From contig LR738548.1 of NCBI GenBank assembly GCA_902685375.1, positions 27,268,974-27,332,973 on the forward strand: 64,000 bases of DNA. Direction: 5' to 3'. The notes under the pieces are model-generated. The model saw only the letters and a program-made list of their open reading frames with translations. It did no database searches and had not been told where the DNA came from. This DNA comes from Neostethus bicornis. Taxonomy: Eukaryota; Chordata; Actinopteri; Atheriniformes; Phallostethidae. Below are positions 42,165-52,411 of the stretch, one piece after another; position 1 is the first letter of the stretch, and each line of letters begins with the position of its first letter. The translations under genes were made by a program, and so were the position numbers.

Positions 42165-42362
42165 TTCAAATCCAAAACTAAGGGTGGAGTTCCCATGCAG
42201 GATGGGGATAGCGGGCTGTTCAGGTATCTTAGGTTCTTGTTTACAAAAAAGATAAAAGACAGAGCGGGAGATTGGCAGGTGTATCGGTGCAGTGTTCATT
42301 CTAATTAGAATTCCGAGTGAATTTGCTGCGGTGAAAAGAGAACTGAGCCAAAAAAAGTGGAA
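42165..42362 (+). mobile_element. LINE-A fragment, highly diverged
   Basis: AAGGGTGGAGTTCCCATGCA, GACAGAGCGGGAGATTGGCA, GTGTATCGGTGCAGT and AAAGAGAACTGAGCCAAAAA correspond to the KRVECPL, EREIDRRIGA and KRELSRK segments. Much older than the other copies. Confidence 0.65.
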
Positions 42363-42580
42363 AATATGTAAAAAGATGAGAGAGACCTGTCATTTTTGTC
42401 ACAGGTGCAATTTAACTATGAGGGGGAAAAAAATGAGTTTTAAAAAAATTAAGAAAATCACGAAGGAGGAGAAGAAGACTTTACTGTCAATGGATCACAA
42501 TGGAAAAATCGCTGTTCTAGTACACCCGACTAAAGATGAAGAAGCACAAACAAGTCAAAGATAGTCTGATTAGTGGAGTG

Positions 42581-43480
42581 CAGTGGTGGATGAAGTACTC
42601 ACTTTTTGTACTTAAGTAAAAATACAGATAATTAGGCCAAAAAAAAAAACTTAACTAAAAGTAAAAGTACCAATAAAAAAATCTACTTAAGTAAAAGTAC
42701 AAAAGTAGTTGGTGTAAATTGTATTTTTTAAGTAAAAAGTAAAAGTATTCGATCATAATTCAAATGTTATTTGTTGTGGTATAGGGTGTCACCATGGTAA
42801 CGAGGATAAATACTCTGCAGGGGTGTGACCCCCCCTCTCCGGCTTCTTTTGGTCCACAAAAAAATAAATAAATAAATAAATAAAAGGAAAGGGGACAATT
42901 CAAGCTATCCCCTAGAAGGGCCAGTGAATGGGCGCCAAAATGGAGGAAAATAACACTTATTTTTTAAAATGTTTTGGGGGGAGGCCCCCAGTCACTATAT
43001 ATTGGCTTTGTCAAAGCCCCAGCCCCCTTTGGAAAATTCTAGCTCCGCCCCTGCTCCGAGTAATGATGGCTCAACTTTTTATTTAGAAGTAAACACAACG
43101 AACAACGATCTTCTGACTCTTTTTAATTTGTACTATATTTGATGTTAGGTTTTTGGCGCTGAATGAATGCGGAAAATGTTTCTCGATTCATGACTTCTCC
43201 TCTCGATCAACTGCTTCTTTTGATTTTGGCGATGCGGCTTCAAGATGCACTAAAAAAAAACCTGTGTATTTTTCAAATTCCTGAACGAAAATGTAACGAA
43301 AAATGTAAAACACACTTTTAAAAAGTAGCGAAGTAAAAGTACAGATATTTGCTCTAAAAATGTAGTGAAGTAAAAGTAAAAGTACCGGTCTTAAATTTTA
43401 CTTAAGTAAAGTACAGATACACAATTTTTTTACTTAAATACAGTAACGAAGTACATTTACTTCGTTACGTTCCACCACTG
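42581..43480 (+). mobile_element. hAT-type MITE-G with 8-bp TSD
   Basis: Ends CAGTGGTGGA and TCCACCACTG are 10-bp perfect inverted repeats. Flanks GTGGAGTG (42573-42580) and GTGGAGTA (43481-43488) form an 8-bp duplication with one mismatch. Subterminal arrays of ACTTAAGTAAAAGTA-like sequence run inward from both ends, which is typical of this common fish MITE. It has no coding capacity. MITE-E is nested at 42818-43053. Confidence 0.92.
42818..43053 (-). mobile_element. MITE-E nested in MITE-G
   Basis: Reverse orientation relative to 11979-12190, and complete: right end reads CTAGCTCCGCCCCTG, left end CAGGGGTGTGACC. Shared internals are GGCTTTGTCAAAGCC, AAAATGTTTTGGGGG and GGTCCACAAAAAAATA. 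An AAAT microsatellite occupies 42865-42884. I found no convincing target duplication. Confidence 0.8.
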
Positions 43481-44404
43481 GTGGAGTATGAAGATTTGAG
43501 GCTGGGTATAAAGTAAGGACATAATCTACAGTTGTGATCTATAGTTGTGATCACAAATAAAGTACTTCTCATCGATCTTAATATTTCTTTTGTACCAAAA
43601 TGACCATGTGTAAAGTGACTCTTTGATGAGGTCATTATCTGAAATGAACGCCAACTGTTCGATGTGTTCATGTAGCCAAATATTTCAGATAATGTACACC
43701 TCATCTGGTATTTCCTTTTACCTAAACTTCTGCCTTCTGCAATTTATTTTCATCTGAAAGCCCATAAAATTGTGGTTTTAAGAAGAACAGCAGTAAATTA
43801 ACGCTAGAAGTTTGGGCCACAGAAACTTGAGGGAAGGTCAATGAAGTGGGGAATGACGTTCTGTCAAAGACAGCCCCGAGTAAAGACGGTGTGTCAGGAT
43901 GTGGGGATGTGAAAGGAGGACAACAAAACAGAATTTATTAACCAAAAGTCCGGTAAGGCAAAAAATCCAGTAAAGCTGCAAGGCAAATGGCACAGGATTA
44001 ACTCAGAATCAAAAGTTCAAACATGATAACAGTAGGGATGGCCAGCTCGAGCCTGTCTGCTCGAGCTGAGCCGAACTGAGTGACACAAAAGTATCGCGAG
44101 AATTGCTCCGATTCCATGTGTCGGAATGCCAAACATCGCGCGACCCGAAATCCGAGCTACTGTCACGTGGAGCCAGGTGTCGAAGAGCTCGGAAAGTTTG
44201 AATGGGCGGGTCGGTCAATCAGTCAGAAGATATAAAAGGGTTTCATTCATTCAGGGAGACGTGGGGGGTTTTTTTGCGTGGAGGAGATTTACTAGCGATT
44301 TTGCGACATTCCAGCTTTGGATTCTACAGGGATTTTATCACAGTAGGTATTGTACACAATAAGATCACCTTGATCTTGTTAGACCTTTTGTAGGTGTCAC
44401 AAAG

Positions 44405-44565
44405 ACACACACACATTCAACCAACACATAGTCACACACACGCACACACACACATTCAACCAACACATAGTCACACACACGCACACACACACATTCAACC
44501 AACACATAGTCACACACACGCACACACACACATTCAACGAACACATAGTCATTCACGCACACACA
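44405..44565 (+). repeat. 39-bp minisatellite, four units, inside the hAT
   Basis: Units start at ATTCAACC (44414, 44453, 44492) and ATTCAACG (44532): ATTCAACCAACACATAGTCA followed by CA/CG dinucleotides. A multiple of three, so it produces Thr-His-rich frames that are not genes. Confidence 0.93.
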
Positions 44566-44915
44566 GATTTATTAGATTAGTTTTTAGAATTCACCAACAT
44601 AAATATATAGTGTTTGGAATTAAGAGGTTGAAATAGTTTTTGCGTGAATTGTATGAGAATGAAAGGTGAGTGTGTGTTTCTGTGTGTAAGTTGTAAATAG
44701 AGGGAGAACAAGTTCTGCTTTAATAGTCACAACCGGGAGGGTCATCTTCAACGGAGAATGACTATTTGTGGGACCTGCTGGACAGCCGGGTTGGTACATA
44801 TTTTCATCTGATCAACGATGTCCTCATGTTACATGGTTTTACAATAATAACTTCTATTTTCTAGGTGAAACCCAGAGAAGTCGGTGCGCGATGGTGAACG
44901 ACACAGTAGTGGTTC

Positions 44916-44945
44916 AGAGATGCCTATCGGAGCATAGGCATCTCT
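44916..44945. repeat. Perfect hairpin in hAT 3' exon
   Basis: Arms AGAGATGCCTAT and ATAGGCATCTCT, 12 bp each, around CGGAGC. It lies just upstream of the hAT C-terminal coding block. Confidence 0.9.
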
Positions 44946-44949
44946 GAGA

Positions 44950-45216
44950 GAAGACCTGCTCCCATTCTGGGCATCGAGGACAACAGTTTACTCAAACCTG
45001 CACAAACTGGTGAAGCATTATTTCCACATGCCAGAGACCCACATGCCTTGTGAGCGGGTCTTCTCCAAAGCGGGAGAGGTAGTCAGTCTGAAGAGGATCA
45101 GACTAAAGCCAACCACCGTGGAAAAGATTTTATTCAAAATAAAAATCTATTACAAAAACACTTTCAATTGTCCTGTTTCAGTTTTTTTGCGCTGTTTTAG
45201 AGCCGCAGAGTCTTAG
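44950..45216 (+). pseudogene. hAT transposase C-terminal dimerisation domain
   Basis: Frame reads EDLLPFWASRTTVYSNLHKL, then VKHYFHMPETHMPCERVFSK, AGEVVSLKRIRLKPTTVEKI and LFKIKIYYKN. The order W ... Y-P/S-x-L-x-K-L-x-x-x-Y ... P-x-T-x-x-P-x-E-R-V-F-S-x-A-G-x-x-x-x-x-x-R-x-x-L-x-x-x-x-x-x-x-L-x-F is diagnostic of the hAT family C-terminal domain (as in Ac, Tam3 and ZBED proteins). Frame from 44950 is open; the first ATG is at 45010. It ends at a stop after RAAES. The domain mediates dimerisation in active hATs. Without the RNase-H core the product could not transpose. Confidence 0.88.
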
Positions 45217-45701
45217 GTAACTGTTACTATGGCAACGGATTAACGCAATTTCATTTCACGATTAAAAAACCTAGACTAAATGCCCAACAATAACCCACAT
45301 TTCATCTTCTAGTAAGACAGAATTCAAGGCGTATATTTTCTTTATTTCTTGGGGTTTGTTTTTCATCTACGCATGCGCAGCCTGCAGATGTGCCGACTCC
45401 TCGTGTCGACTATTCACAGTTGCTCGAAGTTGCTCGATGAGTCGCGAGGCGTCGGATTTCCCATCCCTAGATAACAGAGTTCAAGGATGTCAGGCAGCCA
45501 GGAAGATCTGGCTGGGCAGGATGGTGATGGTGACGACAACACTGGCCTGACAAGGACGTCTGGAGTGATTGCCTTTAAAAAGGCACCAGAATCCAAAGGT
45601 GTGTGTCATCAGACAAATCACCTTCAGGTGTCTCTAATCAGGCTGACGAGGGAAGGTCCAGGGCTCCCTCTGGTGGGAGGGGAGGGGATCATGATGCGGT
45701 A

Positions 45702-46366
45702 TTGTGCCAGATTGATTAATTAAATGCTGTTTTATGACATTCAGAAGTATTTCGGAGTTCAAATATTCAGGTTCCAACAGCTGAACATCACTTAGGTAAC
45801 CCTTCAGCGATGATTCAACCTGATGTTTGACAAATAGATGTTATATTTCTTTAAGGCTACGACACCAAAACTAAAAAGAAAGCAGAATTATTTTCCAACT
45901 TATTTTTGTATCATTAGTAAAACTAGAAGCCCTAAAAATTTAGCCTTCTAAAACCAAACTAGAGCAAACTCAGTGCACCACAGAGATCTACTCTGACCTC
46001 AGTTTAATGAGGGCAAAATTTTACTCTTATGACCCAAACTTAACGACAGCAGTAATGATCCTGTTTGACCCAGATTAATAATGTTGCTTTTATTCGTCTT
46101 TCAAAATAAAAAATAAAAAACACACCCACACACCGTTTTGCTAAAGCTTAAACAAGATGATTTTCTAGTTTATGTCGAAGTGAAGACACAGCAATCTCTG
46201 GGATCAGTTCATTAAAACTACAAAAATGAATGAAACAAAGGAAAATGTTATCATTTCAAGGCTCTTTTTTCTTAATTTTTTTAAATGAAACAGCAGCTAA
46301 CATTTGGTTGAAAACAGGTCTTTTAACACAAAAAACTAAATTAGACAGAATTTATTTTTTTAATAT
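45702..46366. other. Unique sequence, no gene seen
   Basis: AT-rich; nothing recognised. Confidence 0.45.
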
Positions 46367-46367
46367 A

Positions 46368-46772
46368 CTTTATTAGTCCCTGACCGGGGAAATTTGTGGG
46401 CTGCACTACACCACAGCATGCTGCCACCTACGTATGACCGCGCCAATGGTGCGAGAAACAGGGGGTTAGGTGTTAGGCCAGACTGAGATGGTTTGACATG
46501 TGCAGAGGAGAGAGAGAGTACATCAGAAGAAGGATGCTGGGTTTGGAACCACCAGGAAAGAGGACTAGAGGAAGACCAAAGAGGAGGTTCATGGATACAG
46601 TGAAGAAGGACATGAAGATAGTTGGTGTGACCAAAGAGGATGCAGCAGATAGGGTTAGATGGAAGAAACTGACTTGCTGTGGCGAGCCCTGAAGGGAAAT
46701 GCCGAAAGAAGAAGAAGATGTCTTCTCCAAGGACCCTAGATATGAACTCAATGGGATGCAAACCTGCAAACT
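46368..46772 (-). mobile_element. SINE-C split by LINE-B insertion
   Basis: Tail and body at 46368-46473 (CTTTATTAGTCCCTGACCGG to CAGGGGGTTAGGTGT), continuing at 46719-46772 (GTCTTCTCCAAGGACCCTAG to GCAAACTTC). The head is then lost into a second SINE. Confidence 0.9.
46474..46718 (+). mobile_element. LINE-B 3' end nested in SINE-C
   Basis: Encodes a truncated LRW-x-D-M-C-R-G-E-R-E-Y-I-R-R-R-M-L segment, LEPPGKRTRGRPKRRFMDTV, KKDMKIVGVTKEDAADRVRW and KKLTCCGEP. Ends GAAAGAAGAAGAAGA. A TGT flank on each side is the only visible duplication. Confidence 0.92.
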
Positions 46773-46778
46773 TCTTTT

Positions 46779-46990
46779 TTTTTTTTTTAATACTTTATTA
46801 ATCCCTCACGGGAAATTATTGTGCTGCATTTTCACCGCAGCAGGCTGCCACCTATGACGGCGCCAATGGTGGGAGAAACGAGGGGTTAGGGTCTTCTCCC
46901 AGGACCCTAGATGTGCACTCGGTGAGATTCGAACCTGCGAACTTCCGGTTTGCGGGCGAACGCTCTACCCACTGAGCCACCATCTCCCCT
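46779..46990 (-). mobile_element. SINE-C, full-length-like, abutting another SINE-C
   Basis: TTAATACTTTATTAATCCCT tail, GCAGCAGGCTGCCACCTATG body, and a complete tRNA-like head (reverse complement: box A GGCTCAGTGGGTAGAGCG, box B GCAGGTTCGAATCTCACC). One ACTTCCGG unit. It starts exactly where the previous SINE-C loses its head. Confidence 0.93.
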
Positions 46991-47989
46991 CTGTTTTGAA
47001 AAAGACAAATTTCACAGGTATAACTTGGATGAAGTTAAAACAAGCGTACGTACACAATACAGCATCATAAAAAAAAAGGTGAAATTTTGTGCAGTAAGTA
47101 AAAGTTCTGTTTTGTTCTGCGACCATTCGACCAGGCGAGTCCGTGTTTTAGGTTTTAGGGGGCTTTGTGACAGTCTGTGAAACAACTGTTTGATTGGGTG
47201 TGTGACGTCCACGCCTCTAGTACAATGGACCTCGGTTGTCACATGTGCTGAAAATGTTCAACTAAACCCGTGGACTTCCCGTCCAATGGGATTTTATTGA
47301 AGTAATTATATAAACAACAATGAATTAAGTAGATCTTTTGTTTAACAGATTCAAATATAATGTACATTTAAAAAAAAAACTTATTTTTGTTAAGTTGGTG
47401 CCGCAATATGCATCTACCTGGATGCACATCACAAGCATAATTAGTGATGAATAAACCTTAGTTATGAATCTTTATGGCTTTAACCATTTGTGCCACAATC
47501 CTGAAAACCTAAACAGCACGTCTAAGCCTAGCACTGATTGAGTATGGGAGGTTTAAATGAAATCCCACTGGGTTTTTGGGAGATTTTGTGGTCAAAAGAA
47601 TATCTAAAAAACTATGAATCTGCTTCCTGTTGTATTTATTACCAAGACAGGTTCAGATAGAGTGAGAACTTACCTGCGTGGTTACACATTCCCTCTTCTT
47701 GTATAAACAAGCACACACATTTCTATTAAAAACGTCTTTCTTCATCTTTCGCTCCATCACGTTTGTTCTATACTCTCCATCCCTCCCCACTTATCTTTTT
47801 TCAGATGCATGCTCACACACAAGCAAATATACATTTCAATTAGGCCCCGGCTCAACATGATGAATGTGGCTACCTTTTAATTTCAATTATGGAGCCCGTT
47901 TGGCAAGCTGGGAATCTGTTGTGTGCTCTAGCAACATCCACCAAGCGACGTTTCAATTACAACACAAAGTGCAGAAAAACACCGAAACA
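46991..47989. other. Unique sequence, no gene seen
   Basis: The 76-codon frames at 46950-47242 on both strands have no domain. Confidence 0.45.
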
Positions 47990-48290
47990 AAAGCTTGCAC
48001 ACATGCAAGAACACGCACACGCACAAAATTAGATGAACTAATTTAGCTCGTGTCTGGACACATTTTTCACCTCCTTCTAGCTGACGGCTGTTGCAAAACC
48101 TATTTAGCATTTCCACAGGGCAGCACAGCATCTTTGCGAAGATTGACAATGTGCTGAAGCTAATAATTACCGCCCCGAATAGACGTGTTGTTTGTTCATT
48201 TAGAAAGGAAATGACGTCATCCATGAGAAATGAGCAGCAGAGGATGTAATTATCCCACGAGATTCAGCTGAAATGAATTTCTGCTCGGTT
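47990..48290. promoter_or_regulatory. Candidate regulatory block with a perfect CRE
   Basis: Contains TGACGTCA (48212-48219), the palindromic cAMP-response element core, with GCTAATAATTACCG (about 48158) and ATGTAATTATCCCAC (about 48243) homeodomain-type cores in low-repeat sequence. Suggestive of an enhancer. No transcript is visible nearby to link it to. Confidence 0.3.
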
Positions 48291-48523
48291 ACACTTACAC
48301 CAACACAAGCCAAGTTTACTTTGAAAGAAACTGATACATTTTGTCATTTTTATCAATAAGTAGTAAAAGCTTTCTTGAATAATAAATTCTCGTACATTCA
48401 CTGTACGTCTTGTTTTGCAACGCTGTTGTCAGAGCTTGGTTCACATTTCTAGTAGTCAGATTTAGCCCAACTAAAACCAGGTAGAATCTCTTCTAACACC
48501 AGGTAGTATCTCTTCTCCTCTTA

Positions 48524-48912
48524 CAGGGAGAAGAGATAAAGAAGGTGGAGGATTTTAAGTATCTAGGATCAACAGTCCAGAGCAATGGAGAGTGTGGAAA
48601 AGAGGTGAAGAAGCGTGTTCAGGCAGGCTGGAACGGGTGGAGGAAAGTATCAGGTGTGATGTGCGACGGAAGAGTTTCAGCTAAGTGTACAAAACCGTGG
48701 TGAGAGCGGCCATGCTGATTGGTCTGGAAACAGTAGCACTGAAGAAAAGACAGGAAGCAGAGATGGAGGTAGCAGAGATGAAGATGCTGAGGATCTCTCT
48801 GGGAGTGACCAGGATGGACAGGATTAGAAATGAGTACATCAGAGGAACAGCACGTGTTAGAAGTTTTGGGGATAAAGTTAGAGAGGCAAGACTGAGATGG
48901 TTTGGGCACGTA

Positions 48913-48953
<41 letters not shown>

Positions 48954-49001
48954 TGGAAGAAGGATGCTGAATTTGGAACCACCAGGAAAGAGGACTAGAG
49001 G
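48524..49001 (+). mobile_element. LINE-B 3' part with AG expansion, 3' end missing
   Basis: From GGGAGAAGAGATAAAGAAGG (EEIKKVEDFKYLGSTVQSNG) through MYKTVVRAAMLIGLETVALK, AEMKMLRISLGVTRMDRIRN, EYIRGTARVRSFGDKVREAR and LRWFGHVQRRERE. It ends inside LEPPGKRTRG at 49001, so the KEDMKIV end and GAA tail are absent. An AG run (48917-48949) lengthens the R-E-R-E-R-E stretch in frame. Confidence 0.92.
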
Positions 49002-49312
49002 ATTTACTTTTACATATAAATTATGCTACACAAATAAACTTGCTTTGTGTTTGCTTGGCTTTGGTCTCTAATACCAACAATCCAGCTAAAACAACCATAA
49101 ACTACAAAATACAAAGAAAAAAATAAATTCAAACTTTAAGAGCAAACATTACTTTTTTTTTTTGCAAATAGTTAATTACTTCTAAATAATTGCAAAAGAA
49201 AACGATAAACACAAATAAAATCAATAATTGTGCTTTACTTGCGATCAAACACCTGAGGTGAGTTTCCTGTATTGAACAAATCTCATGTATAACTGGAGTA
49301 AAAGAAAAAAAG

Positions 49313-49516
49313 ATATTTTATTCATCCCTCAACGGGAAAATTTGTGTGCTGCATTGCACCGCAGCAGGCTGCCACAACAGCACCAGTGGTGGGAGAAACA
49401 GGGGGTTAGGTGTCTTCTGCAATGACACGTAGACATGAGTTCAGTGGGATTCGATCCCACGAACGTTGGATAACTTCCGATCCAAGGGCAAACGTTCTAG
49501 CACTGAACTAATTGTT
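49313..49516 (-). mobile_element. SINE-C copy
   Basis: TTTTATTCATCCCTCAACGG tail, GGTGGGAGAAACAGGGGGTT body, and a head with two GTT/ACTTCC-type units. Box B reverse complement: GTGGGATCGAATCCCACTG. Confidence 0.9.
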
Positions 49517-49805
49517 TGGCCAAAACATATTTGGCCAATTGGACGGCATGTATAAACCCGTGCTGCATGGCGGGGTAAGTGTGTGTATGTGTGTTTGCAT
49601 TTTTAAATGTCTGCTGGGAGCAGAGATGAGCCACCAAGTGTGCACCCTTGGATACATTGCACATCAGAAGAGGATGGAAGAGCAGTGCCTTGATGAATGT
49701 TCATGTGTGTGATCACAGAAGAGAAACATGACGTGTGTAAGGTGTATGTAGTGTACGCTCCAAGCATTTGCTTATTTGGTATGAGGGTGGTTTCCCATGA
49801 CACAC

Positions 49806-49846
49806 AGAAATTAAAAAGGGGCAAATACTTTTTCACGGCCCTGTAA
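49806..49846 (-). mobile_element. Tc1/mariner-type terminal fragment
   Basis: AAAAAGGGGCAAATACTTTT then TCACGGCCCTG-TA: the reverse of a CAGGGCCGTGAAAAAGTATT terminal repeat next to a TA, common in fish mariner-like MITEs. The other end was not found. Confidence 0.55.
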
Positions 49847-49849
49847 ATC

Positions 49850-51373
49850 TAGATATGGCGTGGCTTGGTGGGTAAACAGGCCATCCTTTAACCTGAACCT
49901 CATTTGTCTGTCTTTTTTCAAATTATCCCTGAATGATTATTGTGTTGCAGCTTGAAGACAAAAAAACATTGGTGAAATATTTATGCTTCACCATTTAAGG
50001 AGTGGATATAGAGACTGAAGTGGGATCAATTATTTTCTAAGGAGAAATAAAGGAGTCAATATAGAGACTGAAAACCCCAGATAAGCAACAGGGGGGTACT
50101 GCTCCGTCTTCCTCTTGTTTCTGTTTGTCTGTATGTGTCTCAGTGTGTGTGACGAGCTGAGTGAGGCTGTCTGAAGCCTCCAACTCGTCACACCTGCAAC
50201 CTGCACCAGAAATTTTCTAAGTCAGATTTGTATTTTCCTCTCATTTTCTGAATAATTATAAAGAAAAGGTGCCTTTTTCTGCTGTTTATCTGAGTTTGTG
50301 AGCTGCGACTGGTTCAGTTTTTCTGCTTTAGACACAAAAGTTCAATTTGAGCTAAAACGTATACAGATCTCGTTAAATAAGCACAAATTTTTTTAAAATG
50401 ATTATTTCAATTACCATTTATAAAGTTAAACACAATTCCAGAATAATGGGTGCGTTATTGTCCAGCATCCTGAAATATTTTTAATTTTATTGTTTAGTGG
50501 ATTATTATAAAAATGCACATTTGTTCTCATTAATCACTCAAAAATATCCTGGTTTGCACATCAAATTATTTTCAGCTCTAGGAGTCATTGCTTCTAAATG
50601 CACCGTAGAGCTTCATTTCACATCCTGCCTCCTTTTTTGACATTTATGACAATAAAAACAAAACTGAAATGAAGCGGGAGAAGCAGAATGAGCTCAAATG
50701 TTGATACAGCTTGACAGATTGTTAAATTCAGAAGGAAGACACGTGCATGATGGGTACGGCCGGGTTAGCGTGAGGAATTCAGACTGAGAGAGAAAGAGAG
50801 ACACCCAATGGTTGAAAACGTGCAGAAATCTCAGCAGCAGCACCTTTTGCTGCTGTGCCACCTGACAAAGCTTCAACAACAGGCAAATGGCTGGAAAATA
50901 GGTCACACTGCACAGAGTGATATTCAAACTCAGTGTGTGACATCACCTGAGGAGTTTAGTGAAGAAAGCTGGAATGAATAACAAAATACACACACTGTAT
51001 TGACTCCTCCAGAGTCAATCAGACGAAGAATTACCCACAAGCAGACTAATACCTCTGGATGAACGAGCTCTTGAGGCATGTTATTCTATTTCTACACCCC
51101 AATTCTGTGCCTCTCATGATAACATGGTTGGGTTTTTTTCTGTCAAATGTGTAGATTTTCATACATGCATAAACATTCACATGCTCTGACATGGATTAAA
51201 TTGATTTTATTGGGTTTAAACTAAAGAGAGGGTGAAGACTGATTTTTTTTGTCCAGTTTTCATTTCTGTGCTTACTCCGATTAGTCATGATAACGTACCG
51301 TGAGGTGAAGAAACAATGTGAATCAGAAGTTGATGAAAAGCTGTGAATGTGCATGAAAACTAAAAAAAAAAAA
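49850..51373. other. Unique sequence, weak LTR-like patch near 50090-50225
   Basis: No gene. CAGGGGGGTACTGC (about 50089) looks like a polypurine tract before an LTR, and CCAACTCGTCACACCTGC follows, but no second copy or clear end is visible. Direct repeats of ATATAGAGACTGAA occur near 50006 and 50059. Confidence 0.35.
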
Positions 51374-51387
51374 AACTTAAAAAAAAC

Positions 51388-52018
51388 TTAAAAGCGCCTC
51401 CAAATCCGAGACCATGGACCTCGCCCAGAAAAGGGTGGAATGCCCCCTACCCCAAGTGAAGGAGTTTAAGTATCTCGGGGTGTTGTTCACGAGTGTGGGA
51501 AGGATGGAGCGAGAGATCGACAGGCGGATCGGTGCGGCATCAGCAATAACTAGGATGCTGCATCGGTCCGTCGTGGTAAAGAGAGAGCTGAGCCGAAAAG
51601 CAAAGCTCTCAATTTACAAGTCGATCTACGTTCCTACCCTCACCTATCATCACCCTTCCTCCGCAGGGTGGCTGGCTCTCACTCAGAGATCGGGTGAGGA
51701 GCTCTGCCATCCGGGAGGAGCTCGGTGACAAGCCGCTCCTCCTCCAGGTCGAGAGGAGTCAGATGGGGTGGTTCGGGCATCTGGTCAGGATGCCCCCCGA
51801 GCGCCTCGCGGGCGAGGTGTTTTGGGCACGTCCCACCGGGAGGAGACCAAGGGGCAGACCCGCTGGAGAGACTATGTCTCACAGCTGGCCGGGGAACAAC
51901 TTGGGATCCTTCCAGGTGAGCTGGAGGATGCAGCCGGATTGCGAGAGGCCTGGACTGCCCGTTTGAGGCTGTTGCCCCCGCGACCCGACCCCGGAACAAG
52001 CGGAAGATGACGTAATGG
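51388..52018 (+). mobile_element. LINE-A 3' part with 14-bp TSD and internal deletion
   Basis: AACTTAAAAAAAAC flanks both ends (51374-51387, 52019-52032). Encodes MDLAQKRVECPLPQVKEFKY, LGVLFTSVGRMEREIDRRIG, LHRSVVVKRELSRKAKLSIY and KSIYVPTLTY. A deletion removes the HELWVVTERMRS...MSFLR block and the reading moves frame to VAGxSLRDRV-type sequence, then MRSSAIREELGDKPLLLQVE, MGWFGHLVRMPPERLAGEVF and LRLLPPRPDPGTSGR. A 9-codon gap lies at GRPRTRWRD. Confidence 0.94.
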
Positions 52019-52032
52019 AACTTAAAAAAAAC

Positions 52033-52406
52033 AAAACACCTCTTTAGTACAGTGCTATCGTTACTCTCATATGGAGAAAGACTATTACTGTGTGTTGAAG
52101 AAAAAAGTGCACGAACAGAAACCTAAAACAGTCCAGTCAGAGTTTCTTAATCGACAAAAACATTTCACCAAAAAAAGTTGTAGTTTTTAATAAATCAAAA
52201 TAACTTGCATTTGCCAGACATAGAAAAATATTTTAGCAAGTTTTGCATTCAATAACTTACCAACCATCAGCAAGGTCGCTCATCCAATTTTTACATTAAC
52301 GCTGAGTTTCTCGTCAAATTAAAGGTATCTTTTTGAAACAAACGGAAAAGATGCGTTTCCTGTAAAGCCATTCATCATTGACCTAAAGACTGTTTGTTTT
52401 GGTGCC
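52033..52406. other. Unique sequence, no gene seen
   Basis: Nothing recognised. Confidence 0.4.
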
Positions 52407-52411
52407 CTGTG

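Larger units (their letters stand above)
44033..45469 (+). mobile_element. hAT transposon, internally deleted, 1437 bp
   Basis: Perfect 8-bp target duplication GATAACAG (44025-44032 and 45470-45477) and 9-bp inverted repeats TAGGGATGG / CCATCCCTA. Left subterminal region has CTCGAGC repeats. A TATAAAAGG lies near 44230, a 39-bp minisatellite at 44405-44565 and a splice acceptor CTTCTATTTTCTAG near 44865. The 3' coding part encodes only the hAT C-terminal dimerisation domain. The catalytic core is missing, so it is non-autonomous. Confidence 0.95.
43892..45696 (-). mobile_element. Gypsy-like solo LTR split by a hAT element
   Basis: LTR parts at 43892-44032 and 45478-45696 join into about 360 bp. 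Ends are TGTCAGGATGTGGGG and GGGGATCATGATG on this strand. Shared blocks are GCACAGGATTAACTCAGAAT, GATTGCCTTTAAAAAGGCAC and AGGTCCAGGGCTCCCTCTGG. Flanks CGGTG/CGGTA form a 5-bp duplication with one mismatch, as expected for Gypsy. The hAT insertion is later. Confidence 0.88.

Noticed and set aside
42292..42564. 90-codon plus frame before MITE-G, with a vaguely protein-like end (LLSMDHNGKIAVLVHP)
   Set aside because: It starts inside a diverged LINE-A fragment and no domain is recognisable; not enough to call an exon.
44394..44636. 80-codon Thr/His-rich ORF
   Set aside because: It is a translation of the 39-bp CA-rich minisatellite.
50089..50225. Another Gypsy LTR with polypurine tract
   Set aside because: Only a GGGGGGTAC-like patch and LTR-like wording; no second copy, end or duplication seen.
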